From: Mycocentrospora acerina
Lineage: Eukaryota > Ascomycota > Dothideomycetes > Pleosporales
DNA: 64,000 nt
Direction of reading: 5' to 3'
Assembly: GCA_022701365.1 (NCBI GenBank)
Contig: JAKUHH010000201.1
Span: 1,054,001 to 1,118,000 of the forward strand
Shown here piece after piece: positions 42,701 to 53,296 of the stretch. The position numbers were made by a program, and so were the translations under genes. The notes under the pieces were generated by a model. The model saw nothing but the letters and a program-made list of their open reading frames with translations, did no database searches and was not told the DNA's origin. How positions within the stretch are numbered: the first letter of the stretch is position 1; the number at the start of each line of letters is the position of its first letter.

Positions 42701-45700
42701 AGGACACCAAAATTCTCGCTGATGAAACCTCGCAATTTAATGGTGAGGACGAGAAATCTGAGAAGACTAGCGCTAAGAGCAAGATCGATGATCTTCCCTT
42801 CTACTGCATCGGATTCAAGTCTGCCGCTCCTGAGTATACTCTCCGAACCAGAATTTGGGCGTCCCTTCGTTCCCAGACCCTGTACCGTACCATCTCTGGT
42901 TTCATGAACTACAGCCGTGCGATCAAGCTCTTGTACCGTGTCGAAAACCCTGAGGTTGTCCAAATGTTCGGCGGCAATTCTGACAAACTCGAGCGTGAGC
43001 TCGAGCGAATGGCTAGGCGCAAGTACAAGATCTGTGTATCCATGCAGCGATACGCCAAGTTCACCAAGGAAGAGCGTGAGAACACAGAATTTCTGCTTCG
43101 CGCCTACCCTGATCTGCAAATTGCTTACTTGGACGAAGAGCCACCAGCAGCCGAAGGCGAGGAGCCTCGCATTTACTCTGCCTTGATCGATGGTCATTCT
43201 GAGATCATGGACAACGGCATGCGTCGTCCCAAGTTCCGCATTCAACTCTCAGGCAACCCAATTCTAGGTGACGGCAAGTCTGACAACCAGAACCACTGCA
43301 TCATCTTCTACCGTGGCGAATACATTCAGCTTATCGACGCTAACCAGGACAATTATCTCGAGGAATGCCTCAAGATTCGAAGTGTCTTGGCTGAGTTCGA
43401 AGAAATGACCACCGACAATGTCTCACCATACACACCCGGCATTCCCAACCCCAACTTCAACCCCGTCGCTATTCTTGGAGCTCGTGAATACATTTTCTCT
43501 GAGAACATTGGCATCCTCGGTGACATTGCTGCTGGTAAAGAACAGACATTCGGAACCATGTTTGCCCGTACCTTGGCTCAGATTGGTGGAAAGCTGCATT
43601 ACGGTCATCCTGATTTCTTGAACGGTATTTTCATGACTACTCGCGGAGGTGTCTCCAAGGCCCAGAAGGGTCTTCATCTCAACGAGGATATTTACGCTGG
43701 TATGACTGCTCTTCTTCGTGGTGGTCGCATAAAGCACTGCGAGTACTACCAGTGTGGTAAGGGTCGTGATCTTGGGTTTGGTTCCGTTCTCAACTTCACC
43801 ACCAAGATTGGTACCGGAATGGGTGAGCAGATGCTCTCTCGCGAGTACTACTACATGGGAACCCAGCTACCTCTTGATCGTTTCTTGTCCTTCTTCTACG
43901 CCCATCCTGGCTTTCACATCAACAACATGTTCATTATGCTCTCGGTGCAATGTTTCATGTTCGTTCTTATCAACCTTGGAGCTCTGAGGCACGAGACCAT
44001 TCTTTGCCAGTTCAACAAGGACTTGCCCATCACCGACCCTCAGTGGCCCAATGGCTGTGCCAACTTGACTCCTGTGTTCGACTGGGTTACTCGTTGTATT
44101 GTCTCCATTTTCATCGTCTTCTTCATTGCTTTTGTTCCCCTCGTGGTTCAAGAACTGACGGAGCGTGGATTCTGGCGCGCTGCAACCCGTCTCGCTAAGC
44201 ACTTCTCTTCTCTCTCGCCCTTCTTCGAAGTTTTCGTCACTCAGATCTACGCCAACTCGCTCCAGACGAATTTGGCCTACGGAGGTGCCCGTTACATTGG
44301 TACTGGTCGTGGTTTTGCTACTGCGCGTATCCCCTTCGGCATTCTCTACTCTCGATTCGCAGGCCCTTCGATCTACATTGGTGCTCGATCGCTGATGATG
44401 CTTCTGTTCGCCACAACCACCGTTTGGGGAGGATGGCTCACCTACTTCTGGCTATCTCTGTTGGCTCTTTGCCTGTCACCATTCTTGTTCAACCCGCACC
44501 AGTTCTCGTGGGACGACTTCTTCATTGACTACAGAGAATACCTTCGCTGGCTGTCGCGAGGAAACACGAAATCCCACAGTGCCTCTTGGATTGGTTACTG
44601 CCGACTGTCTCGAACACGTATCACAGGTTACAAGCGCAAGGTTCTCGGTGATCCCTCTTCTAAGCTCTCTGGAGATGTGCCTCGTGCTTCAATCATGAAC
44701 ATCTTCATGTCGGAGATCCTTGGGCCTCTTGTCTTGGTCGCCATTACCATCATCCCGTACCTTTTCATCAACGCCCAGACAGGTGTGGCGAATCGCGACA
44801 AGTCCCTTGATAATGCCGATGTCACTGGAGATCCAAAGGCTTCTGGTGCGTTGGTTCGCATCGCTGTCATCGCCTTCGGACCTATCGGTATCAATGCCGG
44901 TGTTTTGGGAGGCATGTTCGCTTTGGCTTGTTGCGCGGGACCACTTCTCGGCATGTGCTGCAAGAAATTCGGTGCTGTCCTTGCTGCCATCGCTCACGCA
45001 ATTGCGGTTATTATGCTACTCGTCTTCTTCGTGGTTCTGATGTTCTTGGAAGCTTGGAGTTTCCCCAGAGCACTGTCCGGAATGATCGCAGTCGTGGCCA
45101 TTCAGCGATTCTTTGTCAAGCTCATCGTCTCACTAGCCCTCACTCGAGAATTCAAGGGCGATACGACCAACATTGCTTGGTGGACGGGCAAATGGTACAC
45201 TATGGGCTGGCACACCATGTCGCAGCCTGGCCGTGAATTCCTCTGCAAGATTTGCGAGCTGAGCATGTTTGCCGCTGATTTCATCCTCGGGCACACGCTA
45301 CTGTTCTTCATGCTCCCGGTTATTCTGATGCCTTTTGCCGACAAGTTCCACTCCGTCATGTTATTCTGGCTGCGTCCAAGGTATGTTTGTTCGAATGATT
45401 ATGTGAAAAAGCCTCACTAACACACCACAGTCGTCAAATCCGCCCTCCAATCTATTCGCTCAAGCAGACCAAGTTGCGAAAGCGCAGAGTGGTCCGCTAC
45501 GCGATCCTGTACTTTGTCATTCTCGTCGTCTTCCTTGCCATCATTGTCGGACCTATTGTAGCTGGCAAGTACATCAAGTTTAGCGTGTCTATTCCGATGG
45601 AGCTTCTGCAGCCCAGCGGCTACAGCAACAATGACACGTCGACGACGCCAACCGGGACTTGTATTCAGGGCAAGTGCCCTGAGTACCAAGGTGGCGCTGC

Positions 45701-45779
45701 CGCTGACGACTCGACGGCGGCTGCTGCATCGTCAACCGACTCAGCTCGCCGATTCCGTCGATTCATGGCAGCGTACTAG
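39760..45779 (+). CDS. FKS1: 1,3-beta-glucan synthase catalytic subunit, GT48
   Basis: Plasma-membrane enzyme polymerising UDP-glucose to beta-1,3-glucan; the echinocandin target. Four exons (39760-39935, 39991-40155, 40206-45380, 45431-45779) give 1954 residues. The N terminus is rich in G/Q/Y/D (HYDDGYGHGQGQ); then comes FKS1_dom1 (WYFAAHLDLDDAVG, ALYLLCWGEANQVRFMPELM), a membrane block, a large cytosolic glucan-synthase domain (MARRKYKICVSMQRYAKF, HCIIFYRGEYIQLIDANQDN, DFLNGIFMTTRGGVSKAQKG, LNEDIYAGMTALLRGGRIKH) and a second membrane block. The hot-spot 1 equivalent near residue 692 reads FFLTLSIKDP; the hot-spot 2 equivalent near 1405 reads DWVTRCIV, unlike DWxRRYTL of yeasts. The last exon encodes a membrane segment and a serine/alanine-rich tail. 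Confidence 0.97.
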
Positions 45780-46328
45780 AGAGCGAGTGACGACCAGTTT
45801 TTGGGTCGATAAAGATTATCTGTTGCATTGTACAACATGAGCGATAGCATGGCGACTTGAGCGATCGATAATGATTGTAATATTGTTTTCTGCGTGTCAC
45901 TCGCTTTGGGAGTCGAGCAAGGTTTAGATGGGGTTCTCGTTCGTATTCTCTCTTTTGAACTGGTCCCTTTGTGGGCCATGGTTGCATACATAGTATGATG
46001 GGTGTTTTTCAGGTCATGGCCGGCGAACTTGTTAGATAGCGACTTCACTACCCCAGAATATACATGGGATTTCTTGATGCACTTGTCCTATTCCATGCGA
46101 TGGCAGGGTGATGCCTAGTTTTTTGCGATCGTGTAGTGGATTGCACGTGAATACGAGTGAGATGAGATTCGAATGGTGCTGACTGACATTGTGACGCACC
46201 CTTGCTTGACCCTTGACGCTTCTCTCCGCGCTTCGCCGCAACCCCCGAACCCTTACGACGTTGGCCAGAATTTCATGTGCACGATCTAGACGTTTTATCC
46301 GTTCCTTTGCCACAACCCCCCAAGCACC
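45780..46328. other. Intergenic gap
   Basis: About 550 bases between the codirectional glucan synthase and serine palmitoyltransferase genes; presumed 3' end and promoter. No gene seen. Confidence 0.5.
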
Positions 46329-48207
46329 ATGGATCTCCAAGAAGTTCAGAACGTGACGGCGCGCTTCTTCAATGACGCCAATGCGCAGTTCCAGCGACTA
46401 CCTGGGTCGTCGATTGCGGTGCGCTACATCAAGTCGAGCTACCAGAACGACCCCGTGCGGAGCGCGATTGAGCTATTCCTCTTCCTGTTTGCAGTGCGGT
46501 ATCTGCTGGCGCCCAAGTATAGCACGAAGAAGAAGGTGCAGCTGACAGACGCGGTATGTGGTGCGCCGGGAGAGGGAGAGAGAGGGCAGTAGGGGTGAGG
46601 TGCTAACGGCAGAATAGGAGATTGACGAGCTGGTCGAGGACTGGACGCCGGAGCCGCTGGTTGCACCGTCGACCAAGGACGAGGAGCTGGACAACGAGAA
46701 GAGGCCTGTCATTGTCGGGTAGGCATGCTCCCGCTTCCCTTGCGCTGCCTTTGCTGCTTTCCACGTCTTCCACGTCTTCATGCTAACTGACATGTGCGCA
46801 GTCCCACTGGCCCCAAATCTAAGCTGGCAAACGGCCGCACCGTCACCAACCTCGCCTCGCTCAACTTCTACAACTTTGTCGCAAATGAGACGCTCAAAGA
46901 AAAGGCTATCCAGACCCTGCGCACTTACGGTGTCGGCCCCTGCGGCCCCCCAGGCTTCTACGGCACCCAGGATGTCCACATGAAGACCGAGGCAGACGTC
47001 GCTGCCCATCTTGGCGTGCCGGCCTGCATCATCTACGCCCAGTCCTTCAGCACCATCAGCAGCGTCATCCCGTCCTTCTCCAAGCGCGGAGATATCATTG
47101 TCGCAGACAAGGCCATCAACTTTGCGGTGAGGAAGGGCATTCAAATCAGCAGAAGCACGGTGCGGTGGTATGAGCACAACGATATGGAGGACTTGGAGAG
47201 AGTGTTGAAGAAGGTCATCAAGGAGCAGGCGGGGAAGCCTCTTACGAGAAGGTTTATTGTCACAGAAGGCTTGTTTGAGAACATTGGAGATGTGGTTGAC
47301 TTGCCCAAGCTAGTAAGTTTCCACGGTATCTACCCATATTGTGGGGAGAAACGAAGCCAGACAACCAAGTCTGTTTCATGAGCATACTAACGACCTATGC
47401 AGGTCTCCCTCAAGCTCAAATACAAATTCCGCCTCATCCTCGATGAAACCTGGTCCTACGGCGTCCTTGGACGTACCGGTGGCGGTACAACCGAAGCGCA
47501 AAACGTCGACGCCGCTGAAATCGACATGATTATTGGCTCTCTTTCCGGACCCCTCTGCGCTGCAGGAGGCTTCTGTGCCGGCACAGAAGAAGTTGTTGAA
47601 CACCAGCGTATTTCGTCAGCCTCTTACACATATTCTGCAGCGTTGCCTGCGCTGCTAGCTACGACGGCAAGTGAGACCATTGCGCTATTACAAGAGCAGC
47701 CAGAGCTTATCACAGCGCTGAGGGACAACGTTAAGGCAATGAGGGCGCAGTTGGACCCCAGGAGCGACTGGGTGAGGTGCAGCAGCTCGGCGGACAACCC
47801 GATTATGCTTCTTTCGCTCAAGACGGACATTGTTGCAAGTAAGAATTTGACGGTTGAAGATCAAAACCAAATCCTAAGAGATGTCGTTGATGAGGTACGT
47901 CTTGTATTATCTTCTCTTTCCCCCCCACTTCTCCCTTCCTTCCTTTCTTCCTTCCTCCCTTCCATCATTGACGACCCCCCCAACTAACTCCCCCTTTTCT
48001 TTCCCACAGTGCCTCGCAAACGGCGTCCTCATCACGCGTCTCAAGGCCTTCCCTCTCGGCCTAGGCGTCAACCCCCGTGACGCGGGATGGCAGCCCACGC
48101 CTGCCCTGAAGGTCTGTGTCACGAGCGGACTGACGCGAAAGGAGACGGAGAAGGCGGGCACGGTGATACGGCATGCGGTTACGAAGATTATGGGAAGGAG
48201 GAAGTAG
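46329..48207 (+). CDS. LCB1: Serine palmitoyltransferase subunit 1
   Basis: Regulatory/structural subunit of the ER enzyme for the first step of sphingolipid synthesis (serine plus palmitoyl-CoA). Five exons (46329-46553, 46618-46718, 46802-47312, 47403-47894, 48010-48207) give 508 residues. An N-terminal membrane helix (SAIELFLFLFAVRYLL) precedes a fold-type I aminotransferase domain with SLNFYNFVANE, GVGPCGPPGFYGTQDVH, LILDETWSYGVLGRTGGG and ITRLKAFPLGLG. The segment that carries the pyridoxal-phosphate lysine in LCB2 here reads IGSLSGPLCAAGGFCAG and has no lysine, as expected for LCB1. GPCGPPGFYGT contains the conserved cysteine mutated in human SPTLC1 neuropathy. The stop TAG is followed by six further in-frame TAG codons. 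Confidence 0.96.
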
Positions 48208-48225
48208 TAGTAGTAGTAGTAGTAG
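48205..48225 (+). repeat. (TAG)7 microsatellite containing the LCB1 stop codon
   Basis: Seven TAG units begin with the LCB1 stop and all lie in its reading frame. The rest of the gap to 48717 is G-rich simple sequence with AAGC, GGAT and ATC repeats (for example near 48345-48365, 48428-48455 and 48520-48552); it is the space between two convergent genes and holds no supported gene. Confidence 0.9.
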
Positions 48226-48717
48226 AATTCACTCTCTGGATGAAAGGAGGGGATTTGAGGCGTTTTTTTTAATTGGATTGGGGAATGTAAGAGTTAATGA
48301 CTTGGGGTTTGTGAGAGGGGGGGAGGATGGGGAGGAAGTGAAAGTAAGCAAGTAAGCAAGCAAGCGAGGAGGAGGGATAGAAGGAAGAGATGTGCGCTTC
48401 TGTGTAAGGAAGTTGTGTGGAATGTGTTGGATGGATGTATGGATGGATGGATAGATAGATGGATTTGTACTTGTAAACGTATGTGATTGTAATGCTTAAT
48501 TGATTTGTCGTCCTCATTGTCGTCATCATCATCATCACCATCATCACCATCAAGCCGTGACATATTTTTCTTTGACTATAAATTTAGGTCGCTTTTTTTA
48601 TATCTAGATAGTCTACATATATACATATATCAACTTCTCCTGTTCGTGATTGAGCCAACGATGGTATTTCTTTTCTCCCCCGCCCCCCTTCACCTCCCAG
48701 ACCACTATTTTTTATTA

Positions 48718-50621
48718 TTATACCAATCCCAACTTCTTCATTGTCCCAATGTGTGCCTTGTCCTGGCGTCTCCCTCCAGCGCAGACGTACTCGTGCTTGG
48801 CATGGCATATGACTTGGCCACGGAGATGCCAGAATTCATGTTCCACAGCGCGGGCGGCGTCGCTGCCCTCTACTCTTGCAACGACATGGCACACCCAGAT
48901 GAGGCGACGCGCGCTGACAAAGCGCTTCTCGGCCATGGGGCGCCGGAGCGAGACTTGGACAATGGCTTGCGTGAAGAGCGGGCCTATGGGGAGAGAGTGC
49001 GTACGAAGGTATTTGTATAGAAAGTACATGGTACGCCAGGCAGCGCGTTGGGATTGTGACTTGTCGAGAGAGTAGTGGCGGGCCAGTTGGTGGACCAGTT
49101 TGGTGCGACGTGCAGGGGACATGTCGGCAGGGAGGTCCTGATATACGAGCGGAAGAGCTTTTTTGTCCTTGGCACGGTCGAGAATGTATTGGAACTGGCG
49201 ACGTGCTTCTACCTGCGTAAGCTCCTCCGCTTTGTCGGGATCGTTCGTATGCAACTTGGCTATCTGGATCTGGATACGTGCGCATATGCGCAGATTGTAA
49301 ACGTTTTGTTGGCGACGTTTCTCAGAGAGATTGATGTCGGGATTCTGTGCAGCGGAGATTTTCTCTTGGACAAGCTTGTCGATGAGTGCTCTTTCGTGAA
49401 GAGGGAGGTTGTTTACGTCCATCCGGTTGAGAAGCTTGAGTATCGAGTCCATTCGGGCGTACCGTGCGATGAGTGGCAGTGCTAGCTCTAGTAGACCATT
49501 ATACGATAGGGATTCGGCGTGCATCTTCAGCATGACGTTCCCAAGTAGCTGATCAATGGGGCTCGAATTTGGTCTTCTGGTTTTCTGGGGGAGGGGTGTG
49601 CAGGCAGCAACTAATCCGAATATCTTGTCTATCGAAACATCTTGTAGAGCGCCCTCACTGGCGAGACTGATCAACATGGCCTTGATCAGAGTGTCTGGTT
49701 GTATCTTTTTGGTGAATGCGAGTCTTGTGAGAGGCCCAAGAGCCGTATCAACCAACGAAACGTCTGACAGGTCAGAGTCAAGCTTGGAGTCCATACGGTG
49801 GAGGAGTCTCAGCCAGGCGTCCATAGATGGTGCACGTGTACTCGAGAAGAAGTGGTGTCCAGGCGCCTTCTCTCCGCCAAGAGCCGCAGTTATGGCAGGA
49901 ACCCGAGCGCGTAGTTTTTTCTTGGAAGTGCTGAGCAGAGACTGATCTGTTTCAATAGCACGGGCTACTAGCAAGGCTATGTTGTGCTCGTCGGTTGTCA
50001 GGTCGGTCGCCCATGAGGGGTTCACATGGACGGTTGCAACAACGTTGGTACTCTCCGCTTGAACAGCAGAGGTGAAAGCATTCTCTAGTTCTGGGACAGC
50101 ATCTTGTACAGTGTTGGGTGAAGGAGAGAGCGGGGTCACAAATCGGTCGGGACGATTCGCAAACCAAGTTGCTTGGGGGGACTCTGGCTGATAGGGAGCT
50201 GATGGCGGTCGTGGAGGGTCTGGGGCTGTACTGGTCAGTATGTCTCTTTTTTCTGGTAATGACTAGTGAACATACGCAAATCTAGATGTTGTATGTCTTG
50301 GGGCAACGAAGGCGGCTCATATCTCCACGCCGGCTGAGGGCTCAAGCGAAAGCCAAACAGCGACGCAAGGCTCAATGGCGGGGGAAAGCTGTCCTGGGGG
50401 TACAGGTTTGCTGAAACCGTCATGCGGCGCTTTGCTGCCCTCCGCCTGGCCTCGAGCGGGCCTGGCACGCTGCTGCCATGGCGCCTCTGGTGCGGGCACG
50501 AAATGCGGAAAAATCGGTGGACGGCGAGGGACAAGACGTCGTCGGGAACCCAGGCATGCTGCAGAGCAGGAGACTGGAGCGACTGGACTGCTCGGCGGCA
50601 GACAATGGGCGGACGGCGCAT
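48718..50621 (-). CDS. Probable mitochondrial helical-repeat (PPR-like) protein
   Basis: Two exons (50621-50276, 50225-48718; intron 50276/50225, 49 nt) give 617 residues. The N terminus (MRRPPIVCRRAVQSLQ, then many R/H and no acidic residues for the first segment, HQRRHGSSVPG, ARRRAAKRR) looks like a mitochondrial presequence. The rest is alpha-helical and rich in paired helices, for example LLELALPLIARYARMDSILK and AAWRTMYFLYKYLRTHSLPI followed by GPLFTQAIVQVSLRRPMAEK and RRLIWVCHVVARVEGSDAAR, which resemble degenerate pentatricopeptide repeats of fungal mitochondrial RNA-processing or translation factors. No specific ortholog is claimed. The ATG at 50621 is chosen because the preceding codon (TTG) is not a standard start. 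It is convergent with LCB1. Confidence 0.72.
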
Positions 50622-52325
50622 CAAGCGTGCATTTGCTCATTGAAGGCCTTCTTGCAGCTTCGCACGCGTTGGAGCTCGCGCCCGATTGGGACATGGTCAC
50701 GTGGTGGTGGTGGAGGTGCTGCTGCTGAGTAACGGCGCTGCTGAGTAATGGCGCCGTGGGACGAGCCTTGGAACAGCCAGAACAGCAAGAACGGCGAGGC
50801 CGGCAGCGGTGGGACGCCTGGTGCACGAGTGACATGTGTGCCAGTTTGGGCAGCCAAGTCGTTCTACATAGTACTCTGCTGTGCAAGCCGTTGTGCTCTA
50901 CCGTACAAGTCACTCGGCTCTACCGTGCCATGCATTCCACTCTACATGGCAGGCCGTTGTGCTCTACCGTACAAGTCCATCGACTCTACCGTGCAGTGCA
51001 TTCCACTCTGCTGTACAGGCCAATCCACCCTACCGTGCAGTGCACAGCACGGCACAGGCACGGCGCGGCGCAGGCAAACGTCACGACAGGCTCCACGTCA
51101 GAGGCATGCGAGCTTTGTCGACGGCCACGCGGAGAGGGAGCCGCGGAGGGATTGCGCTGCAGTGGCCTGGGAGCAAAAGCAAAGGCGCGCAACGACTTTG
51201 TTGGGGGGGATCTTGGCCGCGCGGTCCCTGCTGGGCTGCTGGGGAATTGTGTGGCTCTGATGAAACGCCGGGACGCATCCAGGCACCACGCGGCCATTGG
51301 CTGCACGGCGGCGGGTCCCTCTGATGCCTCAGCCACGGCGAGCCGATCAGCGCTCGTGACGGGCTGCGGGCGTCTGTTCGTCGCTGCTGGTGCTGCTGGT
51401 GCTGCTGCTTCGCGCTCGTGGCGGCACTGGCAGCGACGGCGGCGGCGGGCACGCCTATGGCAGCAGGCTGGCCGCCCGCCGGCCACGCCCTCGACGCCTC
51501 GCCAGCGGCACTTGGCCGTGTGCGGGCGTCGAGGGCGGCCGTTGTGCAGACGGTGGCAGCTGCGCCAATGCCGGGGGACGCGTCCAGGTCTGGTCCGTCG
51601 TTGGCCCTGCGCGACAGGGGTGCCCGACTGGGCCCATCCGCATCCGGCCTGGCGCAGCTCACTCCTTTCACACGTCGACCCACCGGCCGGCCGAGCGCTC
51701 GTCGTCCTCGCACAGTGCAAGTGCACCCTCACCCAAGTCAGTCCTTGCCGTCCTGTCGCCTGTCCTCGATACTCTCGTTTCTCCCAGCCCGCCAGCCCAT
51801 CCCTCAGACTCTCGTTTTATTCTCCTTGTCCTCCGCCACTGCGTGCCCGTGCCGCGCCGACACACTCGTTTGCACATCCAGGGGCTCTCGACGACACTCG
51901 AAACACACTCACGGCGCTCATCAGCCTTATCCCAACACGCCCCGTTTCGCACCAGCCATCATCAAGGGCATCGCTGAGCGAGTCCGCCGCTGAAAGTCCA
52001 TCGCCGCTGCCGTCTGTCGCGACCTGCTGCCCTACTGGACAGCCTCGCCGCCCACAAACACGCCCTGAACCCGCATCCATCGCCAACCGCCTCCCCGCCC
52101 TGCTCCGCCCTTGGCCCTCCGCTTCACTGCCCCCCAGAGAGGACAAGACCACCCACTCCCGGACCCCAGAGGCCATTGATGAGCATCCCATCCCGTGTCT
52201 AGGTCAAAGGTGCCACCGCCGCGCCTGCTGCCCGCCCTCGTCGCTGACGCCCAACAGTCGAGGACCAGAAACACACACGCCCCATCGCCTCCCACAACAA
52301 ACTTTTTGCTTCACCCTCCGCAACC
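50622..52325. other. GC-rich divergent promoter region
   Basis: About 1.7 kb of GC-rich DNA between the helical-repeat gene and the WSC gene. Long open frames exist in several frames on both strands (up to 544 codons at 50756-52390) because stops are rare in such DNA. None shows a domain, and the longest overlaps the WSC start in another frame. The right part (51680-52320) is pyrimidine-rich and is probably the WSC gene leader. Confidence 0.5.
50887..51057 (+). repeat. 66-bp tandem repeat, two full copies plus partials
   Basis: Copies at 50887-50952 and 50953-51018 both start GCCGTTGTGCTCTACCGTAC and differ at few positions; a partial third copy starts at 51019 and a degenerate half copy precedes the first. 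Each unit has internal CTCTACCGT words. The unit length is a multiple of three, which helps keep the long spurious frame open. Confidence 0.85.
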
Positions 52326-53296
52326 ATGGTCTCTTTCAAATTCACACTCGCTGCCTTGGCGGCATCGCTGTTGACAATGGTCGCGGCTGACGATGCCTCC
52401 ACAACTGTTCTCTCGTGGACAACGGTTCCCACGCACATTCCAACAGCAACCACCACTCTGCCTGCCAGTGCCATGCAAAGTATCGGATGCTTCGAGACGG
52501 GCATTCCTCTCCAGAACTATGGCAGTGGAGAATTTCAGAGCCCGGGACAGTGCCAGCTCATCTGCCTCATGCTCAACAAGAACGTCATGGGCCTGTCCGA
52601 CGGCGAAAACTGCTGGTGTGGTGACAGGATTCCTGCCAAAATCTGGCAGACTAATAACAGTACATGTGGCACAACATGCAGTGGCACAACCGAGGCCTTG
52701 TGTATGTTGATCGCATTAGACAAGTTTGATTTTTTTTGCTAACTCTGTGCAGGTGGTGGAGACTCCAAGCTATGGGTAGTGCTTACCGGCAATACACGGA
52801 ATCCCGTCCAATACTACGATCCCCCAGTCGTCTCCTCGTCAGCATCCTCGTCATCGCGAAGGACCTCTGCCACATCCACGCCAGCCACTAGCCAGACCGC
52901 GAGTGCCTCTGCCTCGCCCACTCAGAGTAGTGGTGGTGGCGGCGGCACCAATACAGCTGCAATAGCAGCAGGTGTCGTCGTGGGTGTGGTAGGACTGGCC
53001 GCCATAATTGGTGGTGTTTTGTATTTCATGCGTCGCAGGCGCCAGAAACAGGCCGAGGAGGATTACCGCCGCAATGCTGCCAACGTCAATGATTTCGTCG
53101 CAGGAGGCAAGCTGCACACCAGCAACTCTTCGATGAACGACTCGCGTCTTGACCCCATCTTTGTCGACAGGAGACAGAGCAATGGCAGCATTGCAGACAA
53201 TGAGGATTACTCAAGGCGGATATTGAAGGTACGGCAGACGGCAACCACTTCTCACACACAATTATGCTGACCATTTGCTAGGTTACCAACGCATGA
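52326..53296 (+). CDS. WSC-domain cell-wall integrity sensor
   Basis: Type I membrane protein of 288 residues from three exons (52326-52701, 52753-53228, 53282-53296). Order: signal peptide (MVSFKFTLAALAASLLTMVAA); T-rich stretch; WSC domain with eight-cysteine style pattern (IGCFETG, CQLICLMLN, GENCWCGDRIPA, CGTTCSGTTEALCGG); S/T-rich rod (VVSSSASSSSRRTSATSTP) expected to be O-mannosylated; membrane helix (IAAGVVVGVVGLAAIIGGVL); and a basic cytosolic start (YFMRRRRQKQ) with a tail that ends SRRILKVTNA. The last exon is only 15 nt including the stop. Wsc proteins sense wall stress and signal through Rho1, the regulator of glucan synthase, so it is functionally related to the FKS1 and GH72 genes 7-15 kb away. 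Confidence 0.9.

Noticed and set aside
42361..43245. 294-codon minus-strand frame inside FKS1
   Set aside because: Shadow of the conserved glucan synthase coding frame; no independent signal.
46473..47177. 234-codon minus-strand frame opposite LCB1
   Set aside because: Overlaps conserved LCB1 exons and spans their introns.
50756..52390. 544-codon open frame on the plus strand
   Set aside because: GC-rich, arginine/proline/cysteine-rich with no domain, carries the 66-bp repeat, has equally long competing frames on both strands and overlaps the start of the WSC gene in another frame.
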